Source of the DNA: CAWBVG01 sp963792175
Lineage (GTDB): Bacteria > Acidobacteriota > Vicinamibacteria > Vicinamibacterales > CAVVIG01
DNA length: 64,000 nt
Assembly (NCBI GenBank): GCA_963792175.1
Contig: CAWBVG010000012.1
Location: 62,001-126,000 of the forward strand
Direction: 5' to 3'
The notes under the pieces are model-generated. The model saw only the letters and a program-made list of their open reading frames with translations, had not been told where the DNA came from and searched no databases. The translations under genes and the position numbers were made by a program. Positions 38,883-49,996 of this stretch are shown piece by piece; position 1 is the first letter of the stretch; each line of letters opens with the position of its first letter.

Positions 38883-41036
38883 ATGTCGCGAAGAGTTTCT
38901 GGATCCGTGGCATTGGCTTCACTCGCCGTGGCGCTCCTGACCATCTCTTCGAGCGCCAGGATCATCGGGCAAATCTACGTCGGCGCGCCGCCCGCCGCAG
39001 GGGGCCAGTGGGCGGCCCAGCCATCGACGAAAAATGGCGAGTGGCCGCATTACACCGCGGACGTCCGTGGCAACCGCTATTCGCCGCTCGATCAGATCAA
39101 CGCGTCCAACTTCAACAAGCTCGAGATCGCGTGGCGCTACAAGACCGACAACCTGGGGCCGCGTCCCGAGTACAAGCTCGAGGGGACGCCGCTGATGGTC
39201 AAGGGCGTGCTGTACACGACCGGCGGCACACGCCGATCGGTGATCGCGCTCGACGCGAAAACCGGCGAAACGATCTGGACGCACAGCCTGCGCGAGGGCA
39301 AACGCGCGGCGGTTTCGCCGCGGCAGCTCTCCGGCCGCGGCGTCTCGTACTGGACCGACGGCCGCGGCGACGAGCGGATCGTCTACGTGACGACCGGCTA
39401 CCGTCTCGTCGAGCTGAACGCGAAGACAGGCGCGCTCGTGAATTCCTTCGGCACCAACGGCATCCTCGACCTGAAGGTCGGCGCCGTCAAGGGCAAGGGC
39501 GAGCAGATCGATCTCGAGACCGGGGAAATCGGCGTCCACTCGACGCCGGCGATCGCCAGGGACGTCGTGATCATCGGCTCGGCGATGCGCGAGGGCGCGA
39601 CGGTCTCCACGCACAACAACACGAAAGGGCTGGTGCGTGCCTTCGACGTGCGGACCGGCAAGCTGCTCTGGACCTTCCACACCATCCCGCGCCCGGGCGA
39701 GTTCGGCAACGACACGTGGGAACAGGAATCGTGGGCGACCAACGGCAACGCCGGCGTCTGGACCCAGATCAGCATCGACGAAGAGCTCGGCCTGGTGTAC
39801 CTGCCGATCGAGACGCCGACGTCGGATTTCTATGGCGGCCATCGTCCCGGCAACAATCTCTTTGCCGAGAGCCTGGTGTGCGTCGATCTCCGGACCGGGC
39901 AGCGCAAGTGGTTCTTCCAGTTCGTTCACCATCCGCTCTGGAACTTCGACAATTCGTCGGCGCCCCTGATCCTCGACATCAACGTCGGCGGCCGCCCGAT
40001 CAAGGCGGTTGCGGTGCCGAGCAAGCAGGCGTATCTCTACGTCTTCGATCGCGTCACCGGTCAGCCGGTCTGGCCGATCGAGGAGAAGCCGGTGCCGCAG
40101 TCGGACGTGCCGGGCGAGAAGACCGCGAAGACGCAGCCGTTCCCGTCGAAGCCGCCGGCCTACGGGCGCAACTACCTGAAAGTGCCGGACGACGTCATCG
40201 ACTTCACGCCGGAGCTGCGCGCGCAAGCGCTCGACGTGCTGAAGCGATACAAAGTGGGCGACTCGCCGTTCACGCCGCCGATGCTCGGCAACGTCAACGG
40301 CATCCTCGGCGCCGTCGGCGCGGGCACGGCGACGAATTGGCCCGGCTCGGCGGCCGATCCGGAAACGCACGTCGTGTACGCGCAGGCGGGCAACACGCCG
40401 TCCGCGCGATCGCTCGTCGAGCCGCCGCCGGGATTCTCGGACATCCGCTACGTCTCGGGTCTCGGCGGTCAGCAGTTCCGCGAGGTGCTCGGTCCAGGCG
40501 ACTGCTGCGCCGCGGATGCGCCGCCCCGGCCGACGGCGCCGGCAGCGCCGACGCCCACGGCCGGCGCGGCCGCCGAATCCGCCGGCGACCGGCGGCGGCG
40601 GCCTGACAGTGCAAGGACTGCCGATCGTCCAAGCCGCCTTACGGAATCCTCTCCGCGATCAACCTCGATCGCGGCGAGCTGATGTGGCAGGTGCCGCACG
40701 GCGACACGCCGGACAACATCCGCAATCATCCCGCGTTGAAGGGGATGAACATTCCGAAGACCGGCCAGGCAGGGCACATCAGGCGTCGGATTGATGGTGA
40801 CCAAGACGCTCGTCGTCATGGGCGACCCTCAGGTGACGACGACGCCAGAACATCCGCGCGGCGCGATGCTGCGGGCGTACGATAAGCAGACCGGCAAGGA
40901 AGTCGGCGCGCTCTGGATGCCGGCGCCGCAGAGCGGCTCGCCGATGACCTACATGATCGACGGCAAGCAGTACATCGTCGTCGCGGTGAGCGGCGGCAAT
41001 TATTCGGGCGAATACATCGCATTCGCCCTTCCCTGA
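38883..41036 (+). CDS. PQQ-dependent dehydrogenase (quinoprotein), frameshifted near C-terminus
   Basis: Periplasmic quinoprotein dehydrogenase. ATG 38883 has an AAGGAG ribosome-binding site and a signal peptide (SLAVALLTISSSARIIG). The opening NGEWPHYTADVRGNRYSPLD and WTFHTIPRPGEFGNDTW, PGNNLFAESLVCVDLRTGQR and WNFDNSSAPLILDINVGG are typical PQQ-propeller blades. The C-terminus LRAYDKQTGKEVGALWMPAP ... GGNYSGEYIAFALP is reached after frame changes near 40580, 40640 and 40775, around a Pro/Ala-rich low-complexity linker (PRPTAPAAPTPTAGAAA). No haem motif is visible. The substrate is unknown (alcohols or sugars in the family). A close paralogue is at 53297-55573. Confidence 0.85.
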
Positions 41037-41037
41037 A

Positions 41038-41090
41038 CCCGCCTTCGCTCCGCGAGACGTGTCGGAGCTCCGCCTTCGCGCGAGGCAGGC
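41038..41090 (+). repeat. Palindromic GCGAGGCAGGC-family element
   Basis: It starts CCCGCCTTCGCTCCGCGAGA one base after the PQQ-dehydrogenase stop codon and ends CGCCTTCGCGCGAGGCAGGC. Internally TCCGCGAGAC/GTGTCGGAGC also pair. It separates the dehydrogenase from the DUF1326 gene and may act as a hairpin terminator. Confidence 0.65.
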
Positions 41091-41105
41091 GCAAAGGACA
41101 ACAGA

Positions 41106-41729
41106 ATGACCACATCGTGGAACGTGCAGGGCCAGTATTACGAAACGTGCAGCTGCGATTTCGTCTGTCCGTGCGTGCCGGCTCAGATGGCCGTGAAGCC
41201 GACAAAGGAGTCGTGCACGTTCGCGATGGCATTCCAGATCGAGCGTGGCACCTTCGGCACGGTCGCGCTCGACGGTCTCGGGTTCATCGTCCTGGGATTG
41301 ACGCCAGGCCCGATGGGCCACGGCAACTGGTCGGTCGGCCTCGTCATCGACGAGCGCGCGTCGACGGAGCAGCGTGTGGCGATCACCACGATCGCAAGCG
41401 GCGCCGGCGGCGGGCCGATGGCGGCCCTCTCCGGCCTCATCGGCAAGTTCCTGGGCGTCGAATCGTCGCCGATTGCCTTCGAGCGCAACGGCGTGAAGTG
41501 GGCGGTCAAAGCGTCGTCGTTCGTCGACATGGCGGCGCAGGGCGCGATGGGCATCAACCCGGGTGCCACGGAGCCGCTCCATCTGGAGAACACGGGCCAT
41601 CCGGCCGCGGATCGTTTCGCGCTGGCTCGCGCCGTGAAGAGCCACGTCAACGCGCTCGGCCTCTCGTGGGACGACATCAGCGGAACGAACAACGGGCAGT
41701 ACGCGCCGTTCGCCTGGCAGGGTGCTTAG
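41106..41729 (+). CDS. DUF1326 domain protein
   Basis: A 207-residue protein of the DUF1326 family. The diagnostic start YYETCSCDFVCPCVPAQMAV holds four closely spaced cysteines that could bind a metal. Later SGLIGKFLGVESSPIAFERN and GTNNGQYAPFAWQGA are also family-like. There is no signal peptide. The ribosome-binding site is AGGA. It is followed after 36 bp by a DUF2182 membrane protein; DUF1326 and DUF2182 genes commonly sit together. Function is not established; a role in handling a metal is inferred from the cysteines and the neighbour. Confidence 0.85.
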   Translation: MTTSWNVQGQYYETCSCDFVCPCVPAQMAVKPTKESCTFAMAFQIERGTFGTVALDGLGFIVLGLTPGPMGHGNWSVGLVIDERASTEQRVAITTIASGAGGGPMAALSGLIGKFLGVESSPIAFERNGVKWAVKASSFVDMAAQGAMGINPGATEPLHLENTGHPAADRFALARAVKSHVNALGLSWDDISGTNNGQYAPFAWQGA

Positions 41730-41765
41730 CGCACACGCCGGTCGCGGCGCTCGGGCCGCGACCGC

Positions 41766-42505
41766 TTGATCGTCTGGGCCTGCATCGCACTCATCACCGT
41801 GCTCGCGTGGGCGTACCTTCTTCATCTCGATCGCGAGATGTCCTCGTCCATGGCGCACGATCGGATGATGGCCGACATGGGCATGACGATGGACATGCCG
41901 CGGACGTCGGCGGACGTGTTCTTCACGTTCGCGATGTGGACCGTGATGATGATCGGCATGATGGCGGGGCCGGCGACCCCGATGCTGCTGCTGTTTGCCG
42001 GCATGCAGCGGACACGCGCCTCGGGCCCGGTGCCGATGGCGTTGCCCTCGTTCGGGCTCGGCTACCTGGCGGTGTGGGCCGGATTCAGCGCGTGCGCGGC
42101 GATCGCGCAGGAAGCGCTGCATCGCGCGGCCCTGCTGTCGCCGGCGATGGCTGCGTCGAGCCCGCGACTGGCAGGGGCGATATTGATCGCGGCCGGCGTG
42201 TACCAATTGACGCCCTTCAAGGGCGCGTGCCTGACGCGGTGTCGCAGCCCGCTTGGATTTCTGATGAGCAGCTGGCGTGATGGCGCGCGTCGGCGCCTTC
42301 CGGATGGGTCTGCGGCACGGTCGTCTACTGTCTCGGCTGCTGCTGGGCGCTGATGTGCGTGCTGTTTGCCGTCGGCGTCATGAACCTGCTCTGGGTTGCG
42401 GCGCTGACGGCCCTCGTGCTGCTGGAGAAGGTCGGACCATTCGGCGCCATCGCGGCGCGCGTGGCCGGCGTCATCATGATTGCTGTCGGCGTCATGTGGC
42501 TCTGA
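41766..42505 (+). CDS. DUF2182 metal-binding integral membrane protein, frameshifted
   Basis: DUF2182 (predicted metal-binding integral membrane) protein. Hydrophobic segments are LIVWACIALITVLAWAYLLH, VFFTFAMWTVMMIGMMAGPA, SFGLGYLAVWAGFSACAAIA and a C-terminal pair. The first loop is Met/Asp/His-rich (MAHDRMMADMGMTMDMP), suggesting copper or a similar soft metal. A Cys pair occurs in PFKGACLTRCRSPLGFL. A frameshift near 42280-42300 joins the C-terminal segments (LMCVLFAVGVMNLLWVAALT) to the stop at 42505. The start is uncertain: TTG 41766 is the first usable codon, and an upstream GTG at 41722 would need a frame change. Confidence 0.75.
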
Positions 42506-42577
42506 AACGGCTGCGGGCGCGACGGCTGACGCCACTGTCGAGGATTGGCGCGTGTGGAAGCGCCAGGGGAGAAGCAC

Positions 42578-43672
42578 ATGAGGATGAGTCGCGATGTCCG
42601 ATGCGCGTCACTGTTGCTGGCGGTCCTGTCGATGGCCGCGCCCGGCGTCTACGCGCAGGCGGTGGGCGGCGCCGAAAAGGCGCGTCCAGTGACCGGCGAC
42701 CCCGGCATCTCGTCGATGCCCGTCATGGATCGCCCGGACTTCCGGGTTCTTCGCGATTACGCCGAGCCAGGCGCGACCCGCCGGATGCATTCGCACGACG
42801 ATGCGACGTATCACGTGTTGACAGTGGTGACCGGGCAGCTGCGTTTCACGATCGAAGGCGAGAGCCCGATGGACCTCACGCAGGGCCAGGTGATCGATCT
42901 GAAAGGCGGGGCGAGGCATACGTTCACGAACACGGGCACGGTCGCGGCAACGATTGTGGAAGTGTTCGGGAAGCGCCCGGCGGCGGCCGCACGTGGAGAC
43001 GAGGTCGTCGTCACGCCGCTGCTGCACGCGAGCGTTCAGCTCGAGTACGGCGGCAAGGTCATTCAGGTCGACCCGTGGAGCCAGGCCGACCTCACCCGCG
43101 CCAAGCCGGCGGATTTGATCCTGGTCACGGACGATCCAGTCCACCACCTCGATCCGAAAGCGATCGGTCACCTGCGCAAGCCAGGGGCGCCGGTCGTGGT
43201 GCCGGCGGCGTCGCAGGCGAAGTTCACCGACGGCACACCGCTCGCCAACGGTGAATCGAAGACGCTTGCGGGCGTCGCCGTCGAGGCGATTGCCGCGTAC
43301 GACATCAAACCGGGCGAGCCGTCGCACCCGAAGGGCAAGGCGAACGGCTACGTGTTGACGCTTGGCGGCAAGCGGATCTATTTCGCGGGCGTCACCGAGT
43401 GCGTGCCGGAGGTCCGCGCGCTGCGAAATATCGACATCGCGTTCGTGCCGATGAACCTGCCGCTCGATCGGATGATGCCCGCCGCGGCGGCGGAATGCGT
43501 GAACGCCTTCAAACCGAAGGCCGTCTACCTGTATCACTACGATCAGAACTATGCGGCTGGGAAGACCGACGCGGCCGCCATCGCCGCCAGCGTGCAGAGT
43601 TTCCGCGACGCCATCCGCGGCGGAGCGACGGAGTTCCGCGATGGCGCCTGGTATCCGCCGGCAAAGAAGTAG
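42578..43672 (+). CDS. Cupin / metallo-beta-lactamase-fold fusion protein
   Basis: Exported two-domain protein of about 364 residues. ATG 42578 (or 42584) opens a signal peptide (ASLLLAVLSMAAPGVYAQA). Residues about 50-125 form a cupin (EPGATRRMHSHDDATYHVLT, GQVIDLKGGARHTFTNTG). Residues about 140-360 form an MBL-fold hydrolase like UlaG/MBL lipoproteins (QLEYGGKVIQVDPWSQADLT, VLTLGGKRIYFAGVTECVPE). The usual HxHxDH metal motif is replaced by TDDPVHHLD in DLILVTDDPVHHLDPKAI, so the domain may not bind two zincs. The gene is intact. Function unknown. Confidence 0.82.
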   Translation: MRMSRDVRCASLLLAVLSMAAPGVYAQAVGGAEKARPVTGDPGISSMPVMDRPDFRVLRDYAEPGATRRMHSHDDATYHVLTVVTGQLRFTIEGESPMDLTQGQVIDLKGGARHTFTNTGTVAATIVEVFGKRPAAAARGDEVVVTPLLHASVQLEYGGKVIQVDPWSQADLTRAKPADLILVTDDPVHHLDPKAIGHLRKPGAPVVVPAASQAKFTDGTPLANGESKTLAGVAVEAIAAYDIKPGEPSHPKGKANGYVLTLGGKRIYFAGVTECVPEVRALRNIDIAFVPMNLPLDRMMPAAAAECVNAFKPKAVYLYHYDQNYAAGKTDAAAIAASVQSFRDAIRGGATEFRDGAWYPPAKK

Positions 43673-43688
43673 AGTAAACAGATCGACT

Positions 43689-46090
43689 ATGACGGATCGG
43701 ACGCTGGCTGTTCTCGGGGATCTGCGCGCGATCGCCGTCATTGTCGATCGACAGGGCACGGTGCTCGCATGGACGCGTGAGTTCGGCGAACTGGCCAGCC
43801 GCCCGTCGCACGACATCCGCGGGCGCTCGCTGTGGGAATTCGCGTCGTTGGATCACCGGAGTTCCTTGCGCCAGGCATTGATCGAAACTGCGAACGATCG
43901 GCAGCCGCGGCAAGCCGATGCCCTGATGTCGGCGAGCGGCGGCCCACGCTGGATCGCGTGGACCTGCTCGTTCATGTCACGCGACAACGACGACTCGGAC
44001 GATTCGATCGTCTGTTGGGGCGTGGACGTGACCGCGCGCGAGCAGGAACTGTCGGCGATTTACGAGCACGGCCCGGGGATCGGCATCGTTCACGACATCA
44101 CCGAACAAGAACGGCTGGAAGAGGCGCTGCAGCACCGCGAAGAGCGGCTGCGTCTGGTGTTTGACGCGTCGGCAGCGGGGTCGTGGACGCGAGACCCGGA
44201 CGCCGATCACATCGATTGGGACGAGGGATTTCGTAAGCTGTATGGGTTCGCGCCGGACGAGCCAGCCACCTCGACAAATGGCTCGGCCGGGTCCATGAGG
44301 ACGATCGCCAGGCGGTGCTCGCTCTTCTCGACGAAGCGGCCCACCCGACGAGAGACGCATGGGATATCACGTTCCGCATCGTGCGGCCCGATGGAACCGT
44401 GTTGTGGATACAGAGCGTGGGTCGTGTCGAACGCGACTGCGCCGGAAAGATTACGCGGCTCGCCGGACTTGAACTGGACGTGACCGCGCGTCGCCACGCC
44501 GAGGAGATGCTCCAGGCGCGGCGCGACGAAGAACACAGTCGAGAACTGCGGCTCCTGTTGGAGACGGCCGCGCAGGGCATCGCCTCGGTGGATGCCCGCG
44601 GTCTGATCGTCACGGCGAATCGCGCCATGGAGACGATGTTCGGCTGGCAGCCTGGGGAACTGATCGGACAGTCCATCGAGCAGCTGGTCCCGCTGCCCGT
44701 TCGGGACATCCATCAGCAGCACCAGTCGTCGTATTTCGGGGCGCCACTTCCGCGGCTGATGGGAGGCGGGCTCGATCTCGTGGGTCGGCGTCAAGACGGA
44801 TCGACATTTCCCATTGAAGTCAGCTTGAATCATGTCCCCACCTCTGACGGCGGGCGGGCGATTGCGTTCATCACCGACATCACGGAACGCCGCCAGGCAG
44901 CATTGGCGCTGCAGGAACGAACGGTCGAACTGGAACGCCGATCGGCGCAGTTGAGCCGGCTCGCGTCAGAGCTGACGCTCGCCGAGCAGCACACGCGCGA
45001 ACAGCTCGCGAAGACGCTGCACGACGGCCTGCAGCAGCTGCTGGTCAGCGCGGCGATGAACCTCGATCGGCTGATGCGTCGGGGCGCGCATGGCGGAATC
45101 GAAACGGAGGATCCGCTGCCAGAGGTCAAGGGCCAGCTCGCCGAGGCCATTGACGCCGCGCGGTCACTCAGTTACGAATTGTTTCCACCTGTCCTGGAAC
45201 GCTCAGGATTGCCGGCTGCCCTAGCCTGGTTGGCGGATTGGACCCGGAAGAAGTACGGCCTCGAGGTGGAGCTGCACGCGGATCCACTCGCGAATTCCGA
45301 CCGCAAGGACATCCGCACGCTGTTGCTCGAGTCGGTTCGCGAGCTCCTGTTCAATGCGGTCAAGCACGCCCAGGTCGATCGGGTCACCGTGGATCTGACG
45401 CGCGAACCGGACGACATGCTGCACATTACCGTGTCGGATCACGGTGTGGGCTTCGACCCGTGGCTCATCGAGCGGGCGCAGGCCGATCAAACCGGATGGG
45501 GGCTGTTCAGCATCCGCGAACGCCTCACGCTGCTGGGCGGCCGGTTCGAGATCGACAGCGCGCCCGGCCGCGGCTCGAAATTCGCGCTGACGGTGCCTAG
45601 CGCCATGGCGCCCGGACCCACTGCGGCACCACCTCCGCCAAGTCCCGCCACAGTTGGAGCGCCATTGAGCGGTGCGGTCACCAGCGGACCGCCGCGCGCG
45701 CTGAAGATCTTGCTCGTCGACGATCATGCCGCCATGCGCAAGGCGCTGGGCCGGTTGCTTCAGGCGCGGAGGGAGTTGCAGATCGTGGGCGAGGCCGCCA
45801 ATGGCCTCGAGGCGATCGCCCAGGCGCGCGCGCTCCTGCCCGATGTCGTCGTGATGGATGTCGCGATGCCCGAGATGGACGGGATCGAGGCCACGCGTCG
45901 CATTCGCGCCGAGTTCCCGAGCATTCGGGTTCTCGGTCTTTCGATGTACCCGCGAGCCGAGCAGTCGCATGGTATCGAGCAGGCCGGGGCCGAGCGCTTC
46001 TTCGTCAAAGGCAGCCCGGACATACAGCGCCTGTTCGATCACCTGTTGTCCATCCACAAGGCGACGTGCGGCGCAGTGTTCATCGGGTAA
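43689..46090 (+). CDS. Multi-PAS hybrid histidine kinase with C-terminal receiver domain, frameshifted
   Basis: Cytoplasmic hybrid sensor of about 800 residues without membrane segments. PAS units are at about residues 10-105, a shortened one near SAIYEHGPGIGIVHDITEQE, one around GSWTRDPDADHIDWDEGFRK and another around LLLETAAQGIASVDARGLIV. The kinase is HisKA_3/NarX-like: phosphoacceptor His in LAKTLHDGLQQLLVSAAMNL, then HATPase with DHGVGFD and GLFSIRERLTLLGGRFEI. A Pro/Ala linker leads to a receiver with Asp in DVVVMDVAMPEMDG. One frameshift near 44262-44275 interrupts the third PAS; both flanks are family-like. No output regulator lies next to it. Confidence 0.83.
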
Positions 46091-46135
46091 ACCCCGAGCC
46101 CCGGCCTGCGCGAGGCCGCCAGCCATTGTGAAACG

Positions 46136-48111
46136 CTACGGTCTGTCGTACTGCCGCCGATTCGCCTCCGCCCAGGCCGCGAGCCGCTGGCGCAGGCGCG
46201 TGCATCGCGCCTGCTGATCCGCGGCCAGGTTGTGCTGCTCCGCGGGATCGTGATCGAGGTCGTACAACTCGTCGGTGCCTCGCCGCAGATCGAGGATGTA
46301 TTTCCAGCCGCCCTCGCGAACCGCCAGCTTGAACTCGTCCTGGGCGACGTAGAAGTAGGCGCGCGGCGCGCGTTCCGAATCGAACAGGCTGCGGCCCTGC
46401 CAGTCGGGCGCCGGCGGTATGCCAGCCAGTTCCGCGATGGTCGGCGCCAGGTCGATCTGGCTGCCGATCATCGGGGCGCGCTGCAGCGAGGCATAACGGC
46501 GCGGATACCAGATGAGCAGCGGCACCTGCACGTCTTCCTCGTACACCGTGCGGCCCTGGAGGTAGCTGTCGTGCGGATAGCCGAACGCCTGACCGTGATC
46601 GCCGACGACGGCGACGATCGTGTTGTCGGCGAGGCCGTTCTGGCGGAGCGCGTCGAACACGCGCGCGAGCTGGCGGTCGGTTTCGCGCAGCACGTTCAGA
46701 TACCGGTTCAGATCGTACGCGTCGGGCGACGGTTCGCGATCGCCGACGAGATCGATCACCGGCGTGTCGGGCGACGGTTCGTACGGATGGTGGGTCTGCT
46801 GCGTCCATCCCATGACGAAAAACGGCCGCGCCGGATCGCGCTGGATGAAGTCGATCAACCCGTCGGCGAGGCAGCGATCCTCGACGCCCCACGACGAGAT
46901 CGGCGGAGAGCACGCCAGCGCATGCTGGTCGCGGACTTCGTCGAACCCGCGCGCGGGCAGGAATGCCCCCCAGCCGGCCCAGCCCATGTCGCTGGGGGTC
47001 ATGAATGCCGTGCGGTACCCGCGCTCGTGAAAGAGGGTCGCGAGCGACGTCCGCTCGACGCGCGGATACTCTTCGGTGAAATCGCGAAAGTTCAGCTTCG
47101 GGTACACCGAGAGGAGCAGGGCCACGAGCGAATTCGAGCTGCGTCCGACGTGGGCGTAGAAATGGTCGACGACCAGGCCGTGCGCGGCTTCCTTCATCAG
47201 ATTCGGCGTCGTGTCGTAAATCCCGCCGAACGACGTCCATCGCTCCGCCACTGACTCGAGGACGAGCAGCACGACGTTCAACGGCCGCGCCGCTGCGCCT
47301 CTCGCAGCCGCGGCCGCGCGGAGCGGCCGTCCGCGCTGCGCCGCCGGCGCGGCGACGCGCGGCTTCCGCTGACCGATCGGTTCGAAATCGGTGAGGTCGC
47401 CAGCCGGAAAGGCGTCCGTCAGATGCACCGGCCGTGCGGTGTTCGCCGCCTGCCACCACGATACGGCGAGCACCCACGGAGCGTTGTCGGCAATGCGCCA
47501 GTCGTAGTGGGTGATCCAGTCGGTCGCGTAGGCGTGATGGCCCACCGCAATCCAGAGAGCGATCGCAGCGCAGGTCACCGCCGACGGCAGCCAGCCGCGG
47601 TTGCGTCCTCGTGCCCTGACGCGTGTCGCGAGGACCAGCACGATGTAGGCAAGCGGCACGCCCCCCAGCGTGAGCAACACCGGCGTGGTCAGATACGCGG
47701 TCACCGACGAGCTGAGCATGCGGACGTTGCCGACCTGATGGACCAGCGCGTAGGTGAGGAAGCCGCCCAGTGCGCCGAACGCGATGACGCTGGCGACCGC
47801 GTAGAGGCAGACGGCGGCGGCGCACGCAATCCAGACGATGACGATCGAGCGCGCCGATCCACGGATGATCGCCGCTGACCGCCAGCAGCGTCCGTCCGCA
47901 AATCCAGAACGCCGTGACGAACAGGAGATCCGCATGGGAGATGGCGGCCAGCGATCGCACGTCGCCGAAAATGCCCGCGCCGCGAAATGCGCCGTGAACG
48001 CCCAGGTAGCCGGCTTTCAGGACGATCGAGCACCCCCGCGAGGCAGACAGCCGCCCAGAACAGCGAGTCTGCGGCAGAGCGAACGGGATCGGCCGGCCGT
48101 TCGGGGGACAT
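46136..48111 (-). CDS. Membrane-anchored sulfatase/alkaline-phosphatase-superfamily protein (LtaS-like), N-terminus frameshifted
   Basis: Several N-terminal membrane segments (ADLLFVTAFWICGRTLLAVS, ALGGFLTYALVHQV, PLAYIVLVLATR) are followed by an extracytoplasmic sulfatase-fold domain. NVVLLVLESVAERWTSFGG is the metal-binding strand. The nucleophile region is HVGRSSNSLVALLLS, with Ser where lipoteichoic-acid-synthase-type enzymes carry Thr. DNTIVAVVGDHGQAFGYPHD is the second metal site. The N-terminus is reconstructed from ATG 48111 (GGACGGAG ribosome-binding site) through breaks near 48030 and 47860. Substrate unknown: phosphoglycerol, sulfate ester or phosphoethanolamine are family options. 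It lies just downstream of the amidase. Confidence 0.8.
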
Positions 48112-48140
48112 CTCCGTCCTGGAACGCAAGGAACGGCGCT

Positions 48141-49899
48141 CTACGGCGTCGTTGCGGGTGGGACGCGCTTCTTCGTGGCCTGCTCGAAGGCGTAGGCCAG
48201 TTCGATCAGGCGCGGTTCGCTGCAGGCCGTGCCCGTGAAGCCGACGCCGAACGGGCCCGGCTTCGCGTCGAACCCGCTCGGGAACGGCGGCGTCGGCGCG
48301 TTCGGCACCAGTCCGAACGGCACGACGATGATCGGATACCCGGCGCGCGCCGCCAGACCGGCCCCACTGCCGCCCGGCGTCAGGATCGCGTCGAGCCGGT
48401 TGGCCTTCAGCACGCCGTCGATGCCGTTTGCGCGACTGAGCAGGTGATCCTTCTTGTGGTCGGCCTCGAAACGCGCGCGATCCCGCTCGAGGTCCATCTC
48501 ATCGGAGATGTCGAGACGCGACTGCCCGAACCTGATGGCGCCCGCCTTTGCGTGCGCGATGTTCCATTCTCGAAGCGCGGTGAGGCTTTTCACCGGCGCG
48601 GTCGGCCCGAGACTCTTGAGCCACAGGTTGAAATCGCGCTTCATGCCGTATTTGAAGGCGACCGAGCAGTTCTCGTCCTTGCCCCTGGCGTGTTCGGCGC
48701 CAGAGCAGAAATCCCAGGCCGCGAAATTGTCCTTCGGGTCTTTCGCCGACAGACTGGGGACGTCCGCGGGATCGACGACGATGGCTCCCTGCTGCTTCAG
48801 CACGGCGATCGCCGCGGCCATCGACTGGGCTTGCGCCGGGTTGAGGCCGCCGCGTCCCGCCGTGATACCCGTGGTCGGCCCAATCCCCTCTGGCTGGCCG
48901 GCGCGATCGCCGGTCAGCGTGATGCGGTCGTAGTAGAACGCGCGCGGGATGCCGATGCGCGCGCCCTTCAGCGCGTCGGCTTTCAGGAACTTCGTATAGT
49001 CGCGCCCCGGCGGCGGCGTGCAGGCCGTCGTCGCCGGATCGTTGGCGTCCGGCGACGGACTTTCCAGCGCGCCGAAGAGAATCGCCGCATCGGTCACCGT
49101 TCGGGCCATCGGGCCGGCGGTGTCGTGATCCGCGGTAATCGGAATGACGCCATAGCGGCTGATGCGTCCGATGGTCGGCCGGATACCGACCAGCATGTTG
49201 GCGTTCGACGGGCTGATGACCGATCCGCCGGTATCGGTGCCGACGCTGGCCGCCCACAGATTGGCGGCGGTGCCGATCCCGGAACTCGATCCGCCGGTCT
49301 GCAGCGCCGGCCGTCCGTCGAACGTCGCCTCGCGCGGATCGGGCCGGGGATCGTACGGGTTGTAGCCGAAGCCGCCGACGGCGTTGTAGTTGCCCGGCAT
49401 CGCCGTCGGGTTTCCCGCGACCCAGTTGGCGAGTTCGGTCAGCCCTGTCTTGGCGATGATGATCGCGCCCGCGTTGTGCAGGTTCGTCGTGAGGGTGGCC
49501 GCATACGGCGGCGTGTAGCCCGCAAACGCGAGCGCGCCGCCCGTCGTCGGCATCTCGGTCGTGTGGATGTTGTCCTTCAACGCGATCGGAATGCCGTGGA
49601 GGGGGCCGCGGATGCGGCCCTGCGCGCGCTCGCGATCGAGCTGCGCCGCCTCTTCGAGCGCGCGCGCGTTGACGACGATGGCCGCGTGGAGACGATTCTC
49701 GTAGAGGCCGAGCCGGGTCAGGTACTGCGTGACCAGCTGTTGCGAGGTGAGCTGGCCGCTCGCCATCGCGTCGCGCATCTGCGGGATCGTCGCCTCGACG
49801 ATACGAAACGCCGTCGCTGGCGCCGGACCGTGGCGTTTGCCCGTGCCCGGCCAGGATGACGGCGAAAGGAATGGCGATCGATAGAAGCGTGCGCTTCAT
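48141..49899 (-). CDS. Exported amidase-signature hydrolase, frameshifted near N-terminus
   Basis: Amidase-signature enzyme. The Ser-cisSer-Lys triad is visible: Lys in IALKDNIHTTEMPTTGGALA, then TGGSSSGIGTAANLWAASVG, then GTDTGGSVISPSN. ATG 49899 begins a signal peptide (LLSIAIPFAVILAGHGQ), joined through a single frameshift near 49815-49840 to QMRDAMASGQLTSQQLVTQY and the rest. The C-terminus is AFEQATKKRVPPATTP. It lies between the creatininase-like and sulfatase genes on the same strand, with short gaps, so likely an operon. Hydrolyses an amide; the substrate is unknown. A related enzyme is at 62187-63996. Confidence 0.85.
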
Positions 49900-49996
49900 G
49901 AGCTGCTGCTTGCAAGGTCGTAGGGGCGGACCCGCGTGTCCGCCCCGGGCCGGCACGTTGGCCTGGCCCCTACACGCGTCACGGGTGCGACGAGTG

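Noticed and set aside
48040..48060. CGCGAGGCAGACAGCCGCC resembles the repeat core.
   Set aside because: It codes for the membrane segment of the sulfatase, and the match is short and without an inverted partner.
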